This document shows, in pieces, positions 40,380 through 48,988 of a stretch of 64,000 nucleotides of DNA. The notes under the pieces were generated by a model that worked only from the letters and a program-made list of their open reading frames with translations, had not been told where the DNA came from and ran no database searches. The translations under genes and the position numbers were made by a program. The DNA comes from Desulfamplus magnetovallimortis (GTDB taxonomy: Bacteria; Desulfobacterota; Desulfobacteria; Desulfobacterales; Desulfobacteraceae). The stretch is from NCBI RefSeq assembly GCF_900170035.1, contig NZ_LT828543.1, forward strand, positions 255,438 to 319,437. The letters are read 5' to 3'. Position 1 is the first letter of the stretch; each line of letters begins with the position of its first letter.

Positions 40380-42608
40380 TTATAATCCCATACAAAGCCG
40401 ATCTTTTAACCCAGAAAGCCGCATGTCGGTTTTGTTGTTTTTAAGGGCAATTTCAAGGGCCCGGCGGGAACCCACAATAATTACAAGCTCCCTGCCGCGG
40501 GTCATGGCTGTGTAAAGCAGGTTTCTCTGCAAAAGCGGATAGTGCATGGTGGTCATGGCAATAACCACGGCAGAGTATTCAGAACCCTGTGATTTGTGGA
40601 CAGATACAGCATAGGCAAGGGCAAGTTCGTCAAGCTCCAGAAGATCATAGTCAACAAGACGTCCATCATAATTTACAACCAGCCGGTTTTCAGACTTTAT
40701 TACATCCTCAACAACACCGATGTCGCCGTTAAACACCTCTTTTTCGTAGTTGTTTTTAAGGTGCATCACCTTGTCACCGATCTTGAAAAAAACTCCACGG
40801 CTTTCAAGTCCTCCGGGACGATCATTTAATACCTCCTGAAGTTTCTGGTTGAGGTTTATTGTTCCTGCCTCTCCCTTGTGCATGGGGGTGAGAACCTGGA
40901 TGTCATCAACATGAGGAAATGCATTTTTAATGCGGCTGCAGCAGAGATCAGATACAATTCTGACAACTTTGTCTGCATCATTTGCCTCAATAAAATAGAA
41001 CTCAGACAGCCCCTGTTCCTTTGTTCTATTCTCAAGAAGGGGCATCTCCCCCCTTCGAATGGAGTGGGCATTTAAAACAATGGGACTCTCCTCTGCCTGG
41101 CGAAAAATTCGAGTCAACGAAAATGTGGTGACAGCACCACAGTTAATAATATCAGAGAGGACATTGCCAGGCCCCACAGAGGGCAACTGAAATATATCAC
41201 CCACTAAAACAAGGATGGAGTTTACAGGAACGGCACAGACAAGATGGTACATAAGATAGGTGTCCACCATTGAAGCCTCATCCACAACAACAACGTCAGT
41301 ATCAAGGGGATTATCCTGATTTCTGTTAAAAGCATCTGCATCAGGATCATATAGAAGCATTCTGTGAAGAGTGGATGCCTTGCGGTCAGTGACTTCGGAA
41401 AGCCTTCTTGCCGCCCTTCCTGTTGGTGCACTGAGCATCACCTTTTTTTTCAATTTGCGAAATACAGCACAAACTGCCCGGACAAGGGTTGTTTTTCCTG
41501 TGCCTGGCCCGCCTGTAATAACAACAACCCTGTGGCCAAGAATCTGGCGAATAATATCAACCTGCTCTTCAGAGAGTTTCAGGGCAAGTCGTGTAAAAAC
41601 TTCCCTTGTTATTGTCTCTTCATCCAGATTATGTGCAGGAACAGGTACTGAAAGCATGGCCTTTATTTTAAGGGCAATTGTTGTTTCAGCCCTGTGCATT
41701 TTTCGTGAATATATAATATCTTGTAAAGTTTCTTTGTTGAGTTGATTTTTTGAGTCAAAAGATACATATACTTCAACAAGGGCTTCCGGCTCAATAATTT
41801 TTTTTGCTTCAATCACAATCTCCTTTCCCGCTTTCAAGGCATCGAGAGCTTCCTGTACAGTTTCCTCGTCAGTACCTGTAAGCTGCATACAACGCTGTAT
41901 AATATCCCTTTTTTCAGCATAAGCATGGCCATCGGATTCATTTTGAATAAGAAGATATAGAATAGAAGCCTTTATTCTTTCAGGGTCATTTCGCTCAACA
42001 CCATTTTGCAGGGCAATGGTGTCTGCCACATTAAAACCTGCTTCAGGAATATCCCTTGAAAGACGATATGGCTTCTCCTTGAGTATTTTAAGGGCACCTT
42101 TGCCATAATAGTTTAATATTGCAGAAGCATGGGTTATGCCTATGCCTTTTTCCTGGAGAAACTGCATCACCTTTCTTACGGCATGGTGTTTGTCCCAGGC
42201 GCTGGAGATTGCCATAAGCTTGTTTTTGCCGATGCCTTCAATCTCCATGAGGCGTTCAGGCTCATTTTCAATTATTTCAAGGGTTGCAGCCTTGAAATGC
42301 TCAACAATTCGCCTTGCCATGGATTTTCCAATACCTTGAATAATGCCTGAAGCCAGATATTTACGTATCCCTGAGACAGTGTCAGGAAGGGTCACCGCAA
42401 ATGACTCAACCTTGAACTGCTCGCCATATTTTGCGTGGGAAACCCATTTTCCTGTGAGTTTAAGGTTTTCCCCTTCTGTAACTCCTGCAAGATGGCCAAC
42501 TATGGTGACAGCCTCCTTGCTTTCCGGAATCTTAAGGCGGGCAATGGTGTAGTGGTTATCTTCATTCCTGAATGTAATTTTCTGGAGGGTACCGTTGATT
42601 GTAATCAT
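40380..42608 (-). CDS. recD2: RecD2-type (RecD/TraA) ATP-dependent DNA helicase
   Basis: 742 residues from ATG 42608. The N-terminal OB-like domain (about 1-75; RNEDNHYTIARLKIPES) and helix-hairpin-helix region (GIGKSMARRIVEHF, EGIGKNKLMAISSAW) are the RecD2-specific extension. SF1B motor motifs: Walker A ITGGPGTGKTTLVRAV (near 355), SAPTGRAARRL, Walker B VVVDEASMVD, VGDIFQLPSVGPGNVL, and motif VI region AYAVSVHKSQGSEYSAVVI. A 5'-3' helicase acting in repair and recombination without RecBC. Overlaps gmhB by 4 bp (ATGA), so the two are co-translated. Confidence 0.95.
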   Translation of the reverse strand: MITINGTLQKITFRNEDNHYTIARLKIPESKEAVTIVGHLAGVTEGENLKLTGKWVSHAKYGEQFKVESFAVTLPDTVSGIRKYLASGIIQGIGKSMARRIVEHFKAATLEIIENEPERLMEIEGIGKNKLMAISSAWDKHHAVRKVMQFLQEKGIGITHASAILNYYGKGALKILKEKPYRLSRDIPEAGFNVADTIALQNGVERNDPERIKASILYLLIQNESDGHAYAEKRDIIQRCMQLTGTDEETVQEALDALKAGKEIVIEAKKIIEPEALVEVYVSFDSKNQLNKETLQDIIYSRKMHRAETTIALKIKAMLSVPVPAHNLDEETITREVFTRLALKLSEEQVDIIRQILGHRVVVITGGPGTGKTTLVRAVCAVFRKLKKKVMLSAPTGRAARRLSEVTDRKASTLHRMLLYDPDADAFNRNQDNPLDTDVVVVDEASMVDTYLMYHLVCAVPVNSILVLVGDIFQLPSVGPGNVLSDIINCGAVTTFSLTRIFRQAEESPIVLNAHSIRRGEMPLLENRTKEQGLSEFYFIEANDADKVVRIVSDLCCSRIKNAFPHVDDIQVLTPMHKGEAGTINLNQKLQEVLNDRPGGLESRGVFFKIGDKVMHLKNNYEKEVFNGDIGVVEDVIKSENRLVVNYDGRLVDYDLLELDELALAYAVSVHKSQGSEYSAVVIAMTTMHYPLLQRNLLYTAMTRGRELVIIVGSRRALEIALKNNKTDMRLSGLKDRLCMGL

Positions 42609-43324
42609 CTGGATTGAAAATCCTGTCCGGACAGTTTTGATATATCGGGTACCTTTGAGAGGCAGGATGGGTTAGAGCGTTTTGACGCACTGAGTTGGTT
42701 AGACACATTGAACTGTTCAGACATAGTGAATTCGTCAGACACACAGGATTGGTAAGACATATTGGACAGGTCAGGCAAATGAGCGATGATCCATTGTGCC
42801 GCTTCCATGAGATCTGCTGCCATCATGTCAGGTGGAGTTCCCTTCTTTTCAAGGGCTGTCATGGATTTTTGGCCATTTCCGGTTAGAACCAGAACCGCAG
42901 CAGCGCACCCTGCTTTACGGGCGCATTCAATATCCTTTACACTGTCTCCCACCATAACAGAAAAGGATAGATTAATTCCATGCTTTTCAACAGCCTGAAA
43001 AATCATGCCGGGCAGGGGTTTTCGGCAAAGACATGCATCATCAGGCGTATGGGGGCAGTAAAAAATATCGTTGATGCGACCTCCTGCCCTGGTAACTCCC
43101 TCTTTCATCTTTGCAAAAATTATATCAAGTTCACCTTTGGTAATCATACCCCGCCCAACGGCTGACTGGTTGGTGATAACAAAAACATCGCATCCGGCTT
43201 CTGTTAAAAGAGCTATGGCATCGGTACTTCCAGGAATAAAATGAAATTCATTTTCACTCTTGATATAATCAGGAGAGTCAATGTTGATAACACCATCTCT
43301 GTCAAGAAATACAGCAAAACCCAT
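42605..43324 (-). CDS. gmhB: D-glycero-D-manno-heptose-1,7-bisphosphate phosphatase with extra tail
   Basis: 239 residues. HAD nucleophile FLDRDGVINID, ITNQSAVGRG, the zinc loop CPHTPDDACLCRKP and GDSVKDIECARKAG identify a GmhB/histidinol-phosphatase-type HAD. It removes the 7-phosphate (or the 1-phosphate in other variants) in ADP-heptose synthesis for lipopolysaccharide. The catalytic domain ends near residue 185. About 50 further Ser/Asn-rich residues with irregular SNxS/MSxQF repeats follow, which standard GmhB lacks and which run into the recD2 start. No other heptose genes lie in the window. Confidence 0.9.
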   Translation of the reverse strand: MGFAVFLDRDGVINIDSPDYIKSENEFHFIPGSTDAIALLTEAGCDVFVITNQSAVGRGMITKGELDIIFAKMKEGVTRAGGRINDIFYCPHTPDDACLCRKPLPGMIFQAVEKHGINLSFSVMVGDSVKDIECARKAGCAAAVLVLTGNGQKSMTALEKKGTPPDMMAADLMEAAQWIIAHLPDLSNMSYQSCVSDEFTMSEQFNVSNQLSASKRSNPSCLSKVPDISKLSGQDFQSR

Positions 43325-43334
43325 TTTTTGTCAC

Positions 43335-44105
43335 TTACTCCGCTACAGTAAAGGCATTTGCTTCACCTGCCCTTAACATCCTTTTTCTGAACTCCTCGGC
43401 ATCGTTGAGATTGTCAAATTTTCCAACTCTTACCCTGTAAAACAGGTTGGTATCATCCCTGAATTCAGTAATATGTGCGTTGCCGTAGCGGCTGTATTTG
43501 GTTCGCTGATTTTCTGCGTTGCTTTTGACAGTAAAAGCCCCCACCTGTACAGTGAAATTCCCTTTCCAGTAGTCAATGGGAGTATAGGCAACTTCATGGG
43601 AACCACCTGAAGCAACAGATGCCTTGCCAAGAGCCTCTATTTTCACCCTTGCTGTTCCTGGTTTTGCAACCCCGAGAAGCTGGGCGGCCTTATAGGAAAG
43701 ATCAATGATACGGCCCCTGACAAAGGGACCGCGGTCATTTATCCTTACATCCAGTCTCTTCCCATTATCAAGATTATGGACCCTTACCCATGTATCCATG
43801 GGAAGGGTCTTGTGGGCAGCAGATACTTTGTACATGTCATAAACTTCACCATTTGAGGTTCTTCTGCCATGAAATTTCTTACCATACCAGGAAGCAAGAC
43901 CTTTTTGTGAAAATCCCCTCGCACTTTTAAGTGGATGATAGCGTTTACCCAGAACCGTATATGGTTTTGAGGTTGCAGGGGCTCTAGAACTGCTTTTTCC
44001 GTTATCCGGCTCAGGTGAAGGCGTTGCTGCACAGCTTGCAATCAGAAGAATCATGCCAGCACTGATGATTAATTTAGCTTTCTGTACTGTACTGTAAAGA
44101 GTCAT
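43335..44105 (-). CDS. rlpA: RlpA-like septal ring lipoprotein with SPOR domain
   Basis: 256 residues. An N-terminal lipobox (MILLIASCAATP) gives a lipidated cysteine. The double-psi beta-barrel (about 70-160) contains GLASWYGKKFHGRRTSNGEV and the catalytic Asp region LDVRINDRGPFV. A SPOR domain closes the protein (about 180-255; FTVQVGAFTVKSNAENQRTK and LFYRVRVGKFDNLNDAEEF). RlpA cleaves denuded glycan strands at the septum. Its ATG lies 6 bp after the lon stop, so it is likely in the same transcript as lon. Confidence 0.92.
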   Translation of the reverse strand: MTLYSTVQKAKLIISAGMILLIASCAATPSPEPDNGKSSSRAPATSKPYTVLGKRYHPLKSARGFSQKGLASWYGKKFHGRRTSNGEVYDMYKVSAAHKTLPMDTWVRVHNLDNGKRLDVRINDRGPFVRGRIIDLSYKAAQLLGVAKPGTARVKIEALGKASVASGGSHEVAYTPIDYWKGNFTVQVGAFTVKSNAENQRTKYSRYGNAHITEFRDDTNLFYRVRVGKFDNLNDAEEFRKRMLRAGEANAFTVAE

Positions 44106-44111
44106 CAGAAG

Positions 44112-46595
44112 TTATACTTTCGGAGATACGGAAGCACTTTTTTCCTCTTCTTCCTGGTTTTTGCAAGGTTCTGAAGGTTCAGATGATTTTCTATTATTAC
44201 CATTGTTTCCATTATTGCCTGATTTTTCAATTTTCCTGAAATTTTTAAGATCCAGAGCATTTTTCACCACAACATCCATTTTATCGGTAAAGGTGAAAGT
44301 CATTGCATCTTTTATATTATCAGGGATGTCCTCCATATCCTTTTCATTCCATTTTGGCAGGATAAGCTCTGTAATGCCGGCTCTGTTTGCTGCAATGACC
44401 TTCTCCTTGATGCCACCAACAGGCAGAACTTCTCCCCTCAGGGTGATTTCTCCTGTCATGGCAAGCTTCTTTTTTACCACCTGTCCTGTTACAAGGGATG
44501 CAAGGGCAGTCAGCATGGTAACACCTGCTGATGGCCCATCTTTTGGAATGGCTCCTGCCGGAACATGTATATGGATCTCATGGTTCTCAAAAAACTCCGG
44601 CTCAATGTTAAATGTGGAGGCATTACCCCTCAGATAACTCATGGCGGTTCTTGCAGACTCTTTCATGACATCCCCAAGCTGGCCTGTAAGGATAAGGCCC
44701 TTGGAACCTTTCATTGCTGTGGCTTCAACAAATAGAATATCACCTCCCACAGGCGTCCATGCAAGACCGACAACTACCCCGGGAACAGTTATGTTTGCAC
44801 CATTCTCCTGCATGTTACGCACAGGCCCAAGGTATGCATGAAGTTCTTTTTTGCCAATGGAGACCATCTCTGCCTCCTCCTCGGCAATTTTGCTTGCAAC
44901 ACCACGGCACACAGTACCGATCTCCCGTTCAAGATTTCTTAGGCCAGACTCCCTTGTATAACCTGAAATAATCTCTTTTACAGCACCCTGGGTAAACCTT
45001 ATATTACTGGTTTTAAGGCCATTTGCCTCTCTCTGGCGTGGAATAAGATAGCGTGTTGCAATTTTAAGTTTTTCTTCCTCGGTATATCCTGTAAGCTCAA
45101 GCACCTCCATTCTGTCACGAAGGGGTGCGGGAATGGTATGGAGTACATTTGCGGTGGTGAGAAAAATTACATCCCTTAAGTCAAATGGAACATCAAGGTA
45201 GTGATCGGTGAAAGAGTCATTCTGTTCAGGATCAAGCACCTCAAGAAGTGCAGAGGATGGGTCTCCGTGATATGAAGAGCTTACCTTGTCAATTTCGTCA
45301 AGCATAAAAACAGGATTATTGGTGCCAGCCCTTCGTATCTCCTGAATAATCCTTCCGGGCAAAGCACCAACATAGGTGCGTCTGTGTCCCCGGATTTCAG
45401 CTTCATCCCTTATACCGCCAAGTGCTATTCTTACAAATTTTCGGCCAAGTGCCCTGGCAATGGAACGTCCAAGAGATGTCTTTCCTGTACCGGGAGGTCC
45501 AAAAAAACATAGAATGGGGCCTTTGGAATCTTTTTTAAGCTTTCTTACTGCAAGGTACTCAAGAACTCTTTTTTTAGGTTTTTCAAGACCATAATGATCC
45601 TGATCAAGAATCTTTCTGGCCTCTTTAATATCAAGTTTATCTTCTGATTTTTTGTTCCATGGCAGGGATGTCAGCCAGTCAAGGTAGCTTGATGATACCA
45701 CATATTCAGATGATGACGGGTGCATACGCGAAAGACGCTTTAACTCCCTGTCTGCCTCTTTTGCCGCAGCTTCCGGCAACTCCTCTGACTTGATTTTCTG
45801 ACGATACTCTTCAATTTCAACACTTTCATCATCAGTCTCCCCAAGCTCTTCTCTTATGGTTTTCAACTGTTGCCGCAGATAGTACTCCCGTTGCCTTTTA
45901 TCCATATCCTCTTTGACCTGACTCTGGATCTTTGAACCCATTTCAAGGATCTCCAACTGATCATTCACAAGGCGGGTAACTTTCTTCAAACGAGCCTTTA
46001 CATCCATCATCTCAATGACATTCTGCTTTTCCAGAATCGGTGCATTTATTGTGGACGCCACCATATCAGCAAGGATATCAGGCTCCTGTATGGATTTGAC
46101 CATTGCTGCGATCTCGGCAGGCAGACCAGGGGAGAGATGTACAATCTTTTCGTACTGATCAACAATGTTTGACATAAGAGCCAGAGTCTCTTTGTCATTT
46201 GTAATATTAGTGCTTTCAAGCACCTCAATTCTGGCCTGGAGATATGGTTTACCGTCAATATACTCTTTGACCTCGAAACGGCTTAAACCTTGTATCAGAA
46301 GCTGGGCACGATTCTCTTCCATTTTTGCCATTTTCAAGATTACGGCAACTGTCCCCACAGTATAAAGGTCTCCTGAGGAATGCTTGGAGCCAATATCTGA
46401 GCGTTTTGACAAAAGAAGACCAAGTATTCTGTTGCCGGCCATGCACTCATCAATCAGTTCAATGGCTTCCTTCTGCATGATCACAAGGGGAAGCACCATT
46501 TTGGGAAACAGATTTGTATCAACAATGGGAAGAAGTGGAAGGATCTCCGGTATATGATCGGGACTGACATTTACTGAAGTCTGAATTTCGTTCAT
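44112..46595 (-). CDS. lon: ATP-dependent protease Lon
   Basis: 827 residues from ATG 46595 (AGGAAA upstream). LAN substrate-binding domain (about 15-210; LPLLPIVDTNLFPKMVLPLV), coiled region, AAA+ module with Walker A FFGPPGTGKTSLGRS and Walker B NPVFMLDEIDKV. The protease domain has the Ser-Lys dyad: Ser in PKDGPSAGVTML, Lys in VLPVGGIKEKVIAANRAG. The C-terminal tail (from about 790) is unusual: GNNGNNGNN followed by an acidic Ser/Glu stretch. Degrades misfolded and regulatory proteins in the cytoplasm. Hsp20 lies just upstream in the same direction. Confidence 0.97.
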   Translation of the reverse strand: MNEIQTSVNVSPDHIPEILPLLPIVDTNLFPKMVLPLVIMQKEAIELIDECMAGNRILGLLLSKRSDIGSKHSSGDLYTVGTVAVILKMAKMEENRAQLLIQGLSRFEVKEYIDGKPYLQARIEVLESTNITNDKETLALMSNIVDQYEKIVHLSPGLPAEIAAMVKSIQEPDILADMVASTINAPILEKQNVIEMMDVKARLKKVTRLVNDQLEILEMGSKIQSQVKEDMDKRQREYYLRQQLKTIREELGETDDESVEIEEYRQKIKSEELPEAAAKEADRELKRLSRMHPSSSEYVVSSSYLDWLTSLPWNKKSEDKLDIKEARKILDQDHYGLEKPKKRVLEYLAVRKLKKDSKGPILCFFGPPGTGKTSLGRSIARALGRKFVRIALGGIRDEAEIRGHRRTYVGALPGRIIQEIRRAGTNNPVFMLDEIDKVSSSYHGDPSSALLEVLDPEQNDSFTDHYLDVPFDLRDVIFLTTANVLHTIPAPLRDRMEVLELTGYTEEEKLKIATRYLIPRQREANGLKTSNIRFTQGAVKEIISGYTRESGLRNLEREIGTVCRGVASKIAEEEAEMVSIGKKELHAYLGPVRNMQENGANITVPGVVVGLAWTPVGGDILFVEATAMKGSKGLILTGQLGDVMKESARTAMSYLRGNASTFNIEPEFFENHEIHIHVPAGAIPKDGPSAGVTMLTALASLVTGQVVKKKLAMTGEITLRGEVLPVGGIKEKVIAANRAGITELILPKWNEKDMEDIPDNIKDAMTFTFTDKMDVVVKNALDLKNFRKIEKSGNNGNNGNNRKSSEPSEPCKNQEEEEKSASVSPKV

Positions 46596-46626
46596 GGAAA
46601 TTTCCTAATATACTTGTTCTTTTTTT

Positions 46627-46731
46627 GGCATGTTTCATTTCCAGTTTAACACTTTCAAGAGCGATATTCTCTTTATTATGGGATTTTTCCCGAAAAGTGT
46701 AGAGTATTTTAAGGGATATATGAAAAATGCC
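46627..46731. mobile_element. MITE family 1, short form, between hsp20 and lon
   Basis: Starts GGCATGTTTCATTTCC, ends ATATATGAAAAATGCC, with TTTAACACTTT and AAAAGTGTAGA inverted inside. The flanks are both T-rich (TCTTTTTT / TCTTTTTC), so the target duplication is only approximate. Confidence 0.75.
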
Positions 46732-46787
46732 TCTTTTTCTTGAAATATGGAGTTCCAGATAACGACTCCGGCTTTTGAAAATAGTGG

Positions 46788-47225
46788 TTAAGATAGTTCA
46801 ATTTTCTGTGGTTTTTGAACCGGAATCTTGGCCATGGTCAACTCAAGAAAACCGTTATTAAAGGATGCTGTTACATGATCCGTATTAATCAGGGATGGCA
46901 GATACAAAATTCTTTCAAACGGGCCAAACTGAATCTCTGCAAGCCTGTAGGTAGCAGGAGCATTGGGTGGTGTCCGGCACCTGTTTCCGGAAATCTTAAC
47001 AGCCTTGTTGGTTACTTCAATTGAGATATCTTCTTTTTCAACACCTGCTATTTCGGCCTGAATAATAATCTCCTCTCTGGTTTCAAAGATATCCATCTGG
47101 GGTTTCCAGATCCTTTTAGTAAGGCAGAACATGGGGTTCATGGATTGAAACATGTCGTGGGCATGTTTGGCTCCCTTTGAAGATCGATCAAAATCCTCGC
47201 TGAAATGTATTTCAATATATTCCAT
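46788..47225 (-). CDS. Small heat-shock protein, Hsp20/alpha-crystallin family
   Basis: 145 residues from ATG 47225 (AGGAG eight bases upstream). The alpha-crystallin domain covers about 38-130: WKPQMDIFETREEIIIQAEI, AGVEKEDISIEV, then NNGFLELTMAKIP. The C-terminal tail lacks a clear IxI motif (it ends IPVQKPQKIELS, with IEL). ATP-independent holdase in the cytoplasm. A sigma-70-like promoter overlapping a strict inverted repeat lies just upstream, hinting at repressor control. Confidence 0.93.
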   Translation of the reverse strand: MEYIEIHFSEDFDRSSKGAKHAHDMFQSMNPMFCLTKRIWKPQMDIFETREEIIIQAEIAGVEKEDISIEVTNKAVKISGNRCRTPPNAPATYRLAEIQFGPFERILYLPSLINTDHVTASFNNGFLELTMAKIPVQKPQKIELS

Positions 47226-47246
47226 ATAGAAAACTCCTGATGCCGC

Positions 47247-47283
47247 ATTATATAGTACGAGATAGCGAATACAAAGCTATCTC
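47247..47283 (-). promoter_or_regulatory. hsp20 promoter overlapped by an 8-bp inverted repeat (9-bp spacer)
   Basis: On the minus strand, TTGTAT (47274-47269), 16 bp, TATAAT (47252-47247). GAGATAGC (47259-47266) and GCTATCTC (47276-47283) flank 9 bp and straddle the -35. The spacing equals that of the CIRCE operator but the sequence differs. Confidence 0.55.
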
Positions 47284-47285
47284 CG

Positions 47286-47408
47286 TTTACCATGAAAATG
47301 CAATTCCTAACTATTCATTTTTCAAACTGAATAATCTTTAACTTGAAAATTCCCCTCATGATTTTCATGGTCCGGGGATGACCGTTGTATTCGGCCATGA
47401 AGGTTTAT
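47286..47408. repeat. Diverged dispersed repeat family 3 copy
   Basis: TTTACCATGAAAAT, then TTTTCATGGTCCGGGGATGA and GGCCATGAAGGTTTA, resembling the units at 59885-60012. It lies between hsp20 and the toxin-antitoxin pair. Confidence 0.45.
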
Positions 47409-47419
47409 GCCGGAAATTG

Positions 47420-47605
47420 TTATTGTTTTTTTGACTGGTTTGATGTGAATTTGATTTGCCATTTTTTAAATTTTATAAGTGCATCTATGTTTATTTCTTT
47501 AACAGATTTTTCAACTAATTCTTTGTGAAGTTCATTTCTTATCTCATGCAACTCCCATAGCATAATATCTTCGTTTTTATTATAACTATTTTTATATGTT
47601 TCCAT
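47420..47605 (-). CDS. Putative antitoxin of a PIN-toxin pair
   Basis: 61 residues from ATG 47605, with GGGGG eight bases upstream; a TTG at 47620 overlaps that site. It is small, charged and mostly helical. The core DIMLWELHEIRNELHKELVE resembles the xxExRxExxxK helix of antitoxins that accompany COG2402-type PIN toxins. The start overlaps the last 14 bp of the toxin gene, the usual coupled arrangement. No DNA-binding domain is visible. Assignment rests mostly on size and context. Confidence 0.6.
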   Translation of the reverse strand: METYKNSYNKNEDIMLWELHEIRNELHKELVEKSVKEINIDALIKFKKWQIKFTSNQSKKQ

Positions 47606-48086
47606 ATTTAGAACCCCCAAATATTTGCAACGAGCCTATTTCAATGTCTGTATAGTTATTGTTTCTATTAATTTCGTGTATTTTTCTTATAGGATTAATG
47701 CTGACAATATGTTTAAAATTCCATGATGCCAATGCATCAATATCGTTTATTACAGCGATTGCGATATGGTAAGCATCTTCCGGTTCTGATTTTGGAATTG
47801 CCCCCTTATTCATGTATTCAATTGCCAAATTTTTTGAATCTTCAGACAGTTCAAGAATTTTAATATCATGATTGACTACAAGTTCGCTGATATTATTCTT
47901 TTTTATTTCATTTTTTATTTTTTCAATCTCTTCAATAGTTATAACAGATATGAAAAGTTCATAAAATATGGAGTCATTTTCAAACCATTTTTGAGTGATT
48001 AATTGTCTTAAAGGTTTGGAAGTGTCGTAAAACGCACTTGGAATCGAAGTATCAAGATACAATCTAATTCTATTTTCTTCGTTCAT
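47592..48086 (-). CDS. PIN-domain ribonuclease toxin (VapC-like)
   Basis: 164 residues from ATG 48086. It starts RLYLDTSIPSAFYD, giving the first PIN acidic residue. VITIEEIEKI supplies the conserved Glu and SEPEDAYHIAIAVINDIDAL the later acidic cluster. A typical end is ALASWNFKHIVSINPIRKI. Members cleave tRNA or other RNA when not bound by antitoxin. The toxin precedes its antitoxin, the reverse of classical vapBC. Base composition is more AT-rich than nearby lon or hsp20, consistent with acquisition. Repeats lie on both sides. Confidence 0.82.
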   Translation of the reverse strand: MNEENRIRLYLDTSIPSAFYDTSKPLRQLITQKWFENDSIFYELFISVITIEEIEKIKNEIKKNNISELVVNHDIKILELSEDSKNLAIEYMNKGAIPKSEPEDAYHIAIAVINDIDALASWNFKHIVSINPIRKIHEINRNNNYTDIEIGSLQIFGGSKYGNI

Positions 48087-48314
48087 GGTAACTCCTCAAT
48101 AGTCATAATTTCTCAAATTTGCCATCATCAAAGTTTTAGTTTTTCCTGGTCCGCTTTTAGGCAGTGGCAATGATTGAAAAACAGATGACCATTAACGGTA
48201 AGATACCACTGGGTTTATCAGTTGTAAAGTATCAATTCCCGTATTTTTTTTTAATAAACTCCCCGTCTTTTAAGTCTCTTAAAGACTTTCATGCTTCATT
48301 ATGGCAGATGGTTA

Positions 48315-48487
48315 CTCAAAATCGACATCTTATTACTTTTTCAGAAGTTCTTGCAGTTGTCTGAACCAGGAACCAGGATGGATAGGATGCTCAGGATAGA
48401 TAATCCTGCCTTATCTTTGTTAATCTTGGGAATCCTGATTCTGACAGTGCTGACAAGGCTTACAAGATCATAGGTATCGACTTTGAG
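48315..48487. mobile_element. MITE family 2, copy 3 (173 bp)
   Basis: Same orientation as 31669-31842. TGGTTA flanks it exactly (48309-48314 and 48488-48493). The gap 48087-48988 holds this element, a long MITE family 1, an inverted-repeat arm and a terminator, but no gene I can support. Confidence 0.88.
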
Positions 48488-48530
48488 TGGTTATGTCATG
48501 GTCGTTTTTATAAGAAAGTCCCCGTATTTC

Positions 48531-48688
48531 GGCATCTTTCATTTATCGGTTTACACTTTTCTGAACCATGATTTTCATGATTAAGGGATTTTCTTGATTA
48601 TTCATCATGTTAATCCTTAAATCCTTTAATCATGGTTCAAAATTTTCCGAAAAGTGTAAACTACTTTTGAGCTGATATGAAGGATGCC
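48531..48688. mobile_element. MITE family 1, long form (158 bp), perfect 8-bp target duplication
   Basis: Starts GGCATCTTTCAT, ends ATATGAAGGATGCC. Inner inverted motifs are TTTACACTTTTC / GAAAAGTGTAAA and GAACCATGATT / AATCATGGTTC, so the whole element folds into a long hairpin. CGTATTTC lies on both sides (48523-48530 and 48689-48696). Confidence 0.9.
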
Positions 48689-48739
48689 CGTATTTCAAAG
48701 TTTTTTTCAGGGCTTTCATGCTTCGTTGTGGCAAGATGG

Positions 48740-48838
48740 GTTTGCCATGGCCGTTATATGAAAGTCTCCGTAACAGCCTGTTTTAAAAACGACTTTCATC
48801 TCTTCGATTGTGGCGGTCATCAGCCATGTACGTTATAA
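48740..48838. repeat. Left arm of inverted repeats flanking the AOR gene
   Basis: About 100 bp whose reverse complement recurs at about 50847-50945. A 38-bp stretch (48800-48837, CTCTTCGATTGTGGCGG...) is identical to the inverse of 50848-50885. A 19-bp stretch (48764-48782) is identical to the inverse of 50824-50842. Confidence 0.85.
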
Positions 48839-48872
48839 GCAATTCCCCGAACAAAGAAAATAACAAATCAAA

Positions 48873-48919
48873 AAGGCATGATTCCGGGCTCTTTAGGGCA
48901 AAGAGGGAAACCATGCCTT
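48873..48919 (-). terminator. Intrinsic terminator downstream of AOR
   Basis: On the minus strand, AAGGCATGGTTTCC...GGAATCATGCCTT forms an imperfect stem with an inner CTCTTT/AAAGAG pairing, followed by TTTTGATTTG. It lies about 70 bp beyond the AOR stop. Confidence 0.6.
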
Positions 48920-48988
48920 GATTGGAAAGAAAAAGCTCTCTTCCAGATTATATTTTTATTTTGATATTTCTTTCAAAATCAGACAATT

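Noticed and set aside
47259-47283. CIRCE operator before hsp20
   Set aside because: Only the spacing matches; the arms GAGATAGC/GCTATCTC do not match TTAGCACTC/GAGTGCTAA, so it is reported as an unknown operator.
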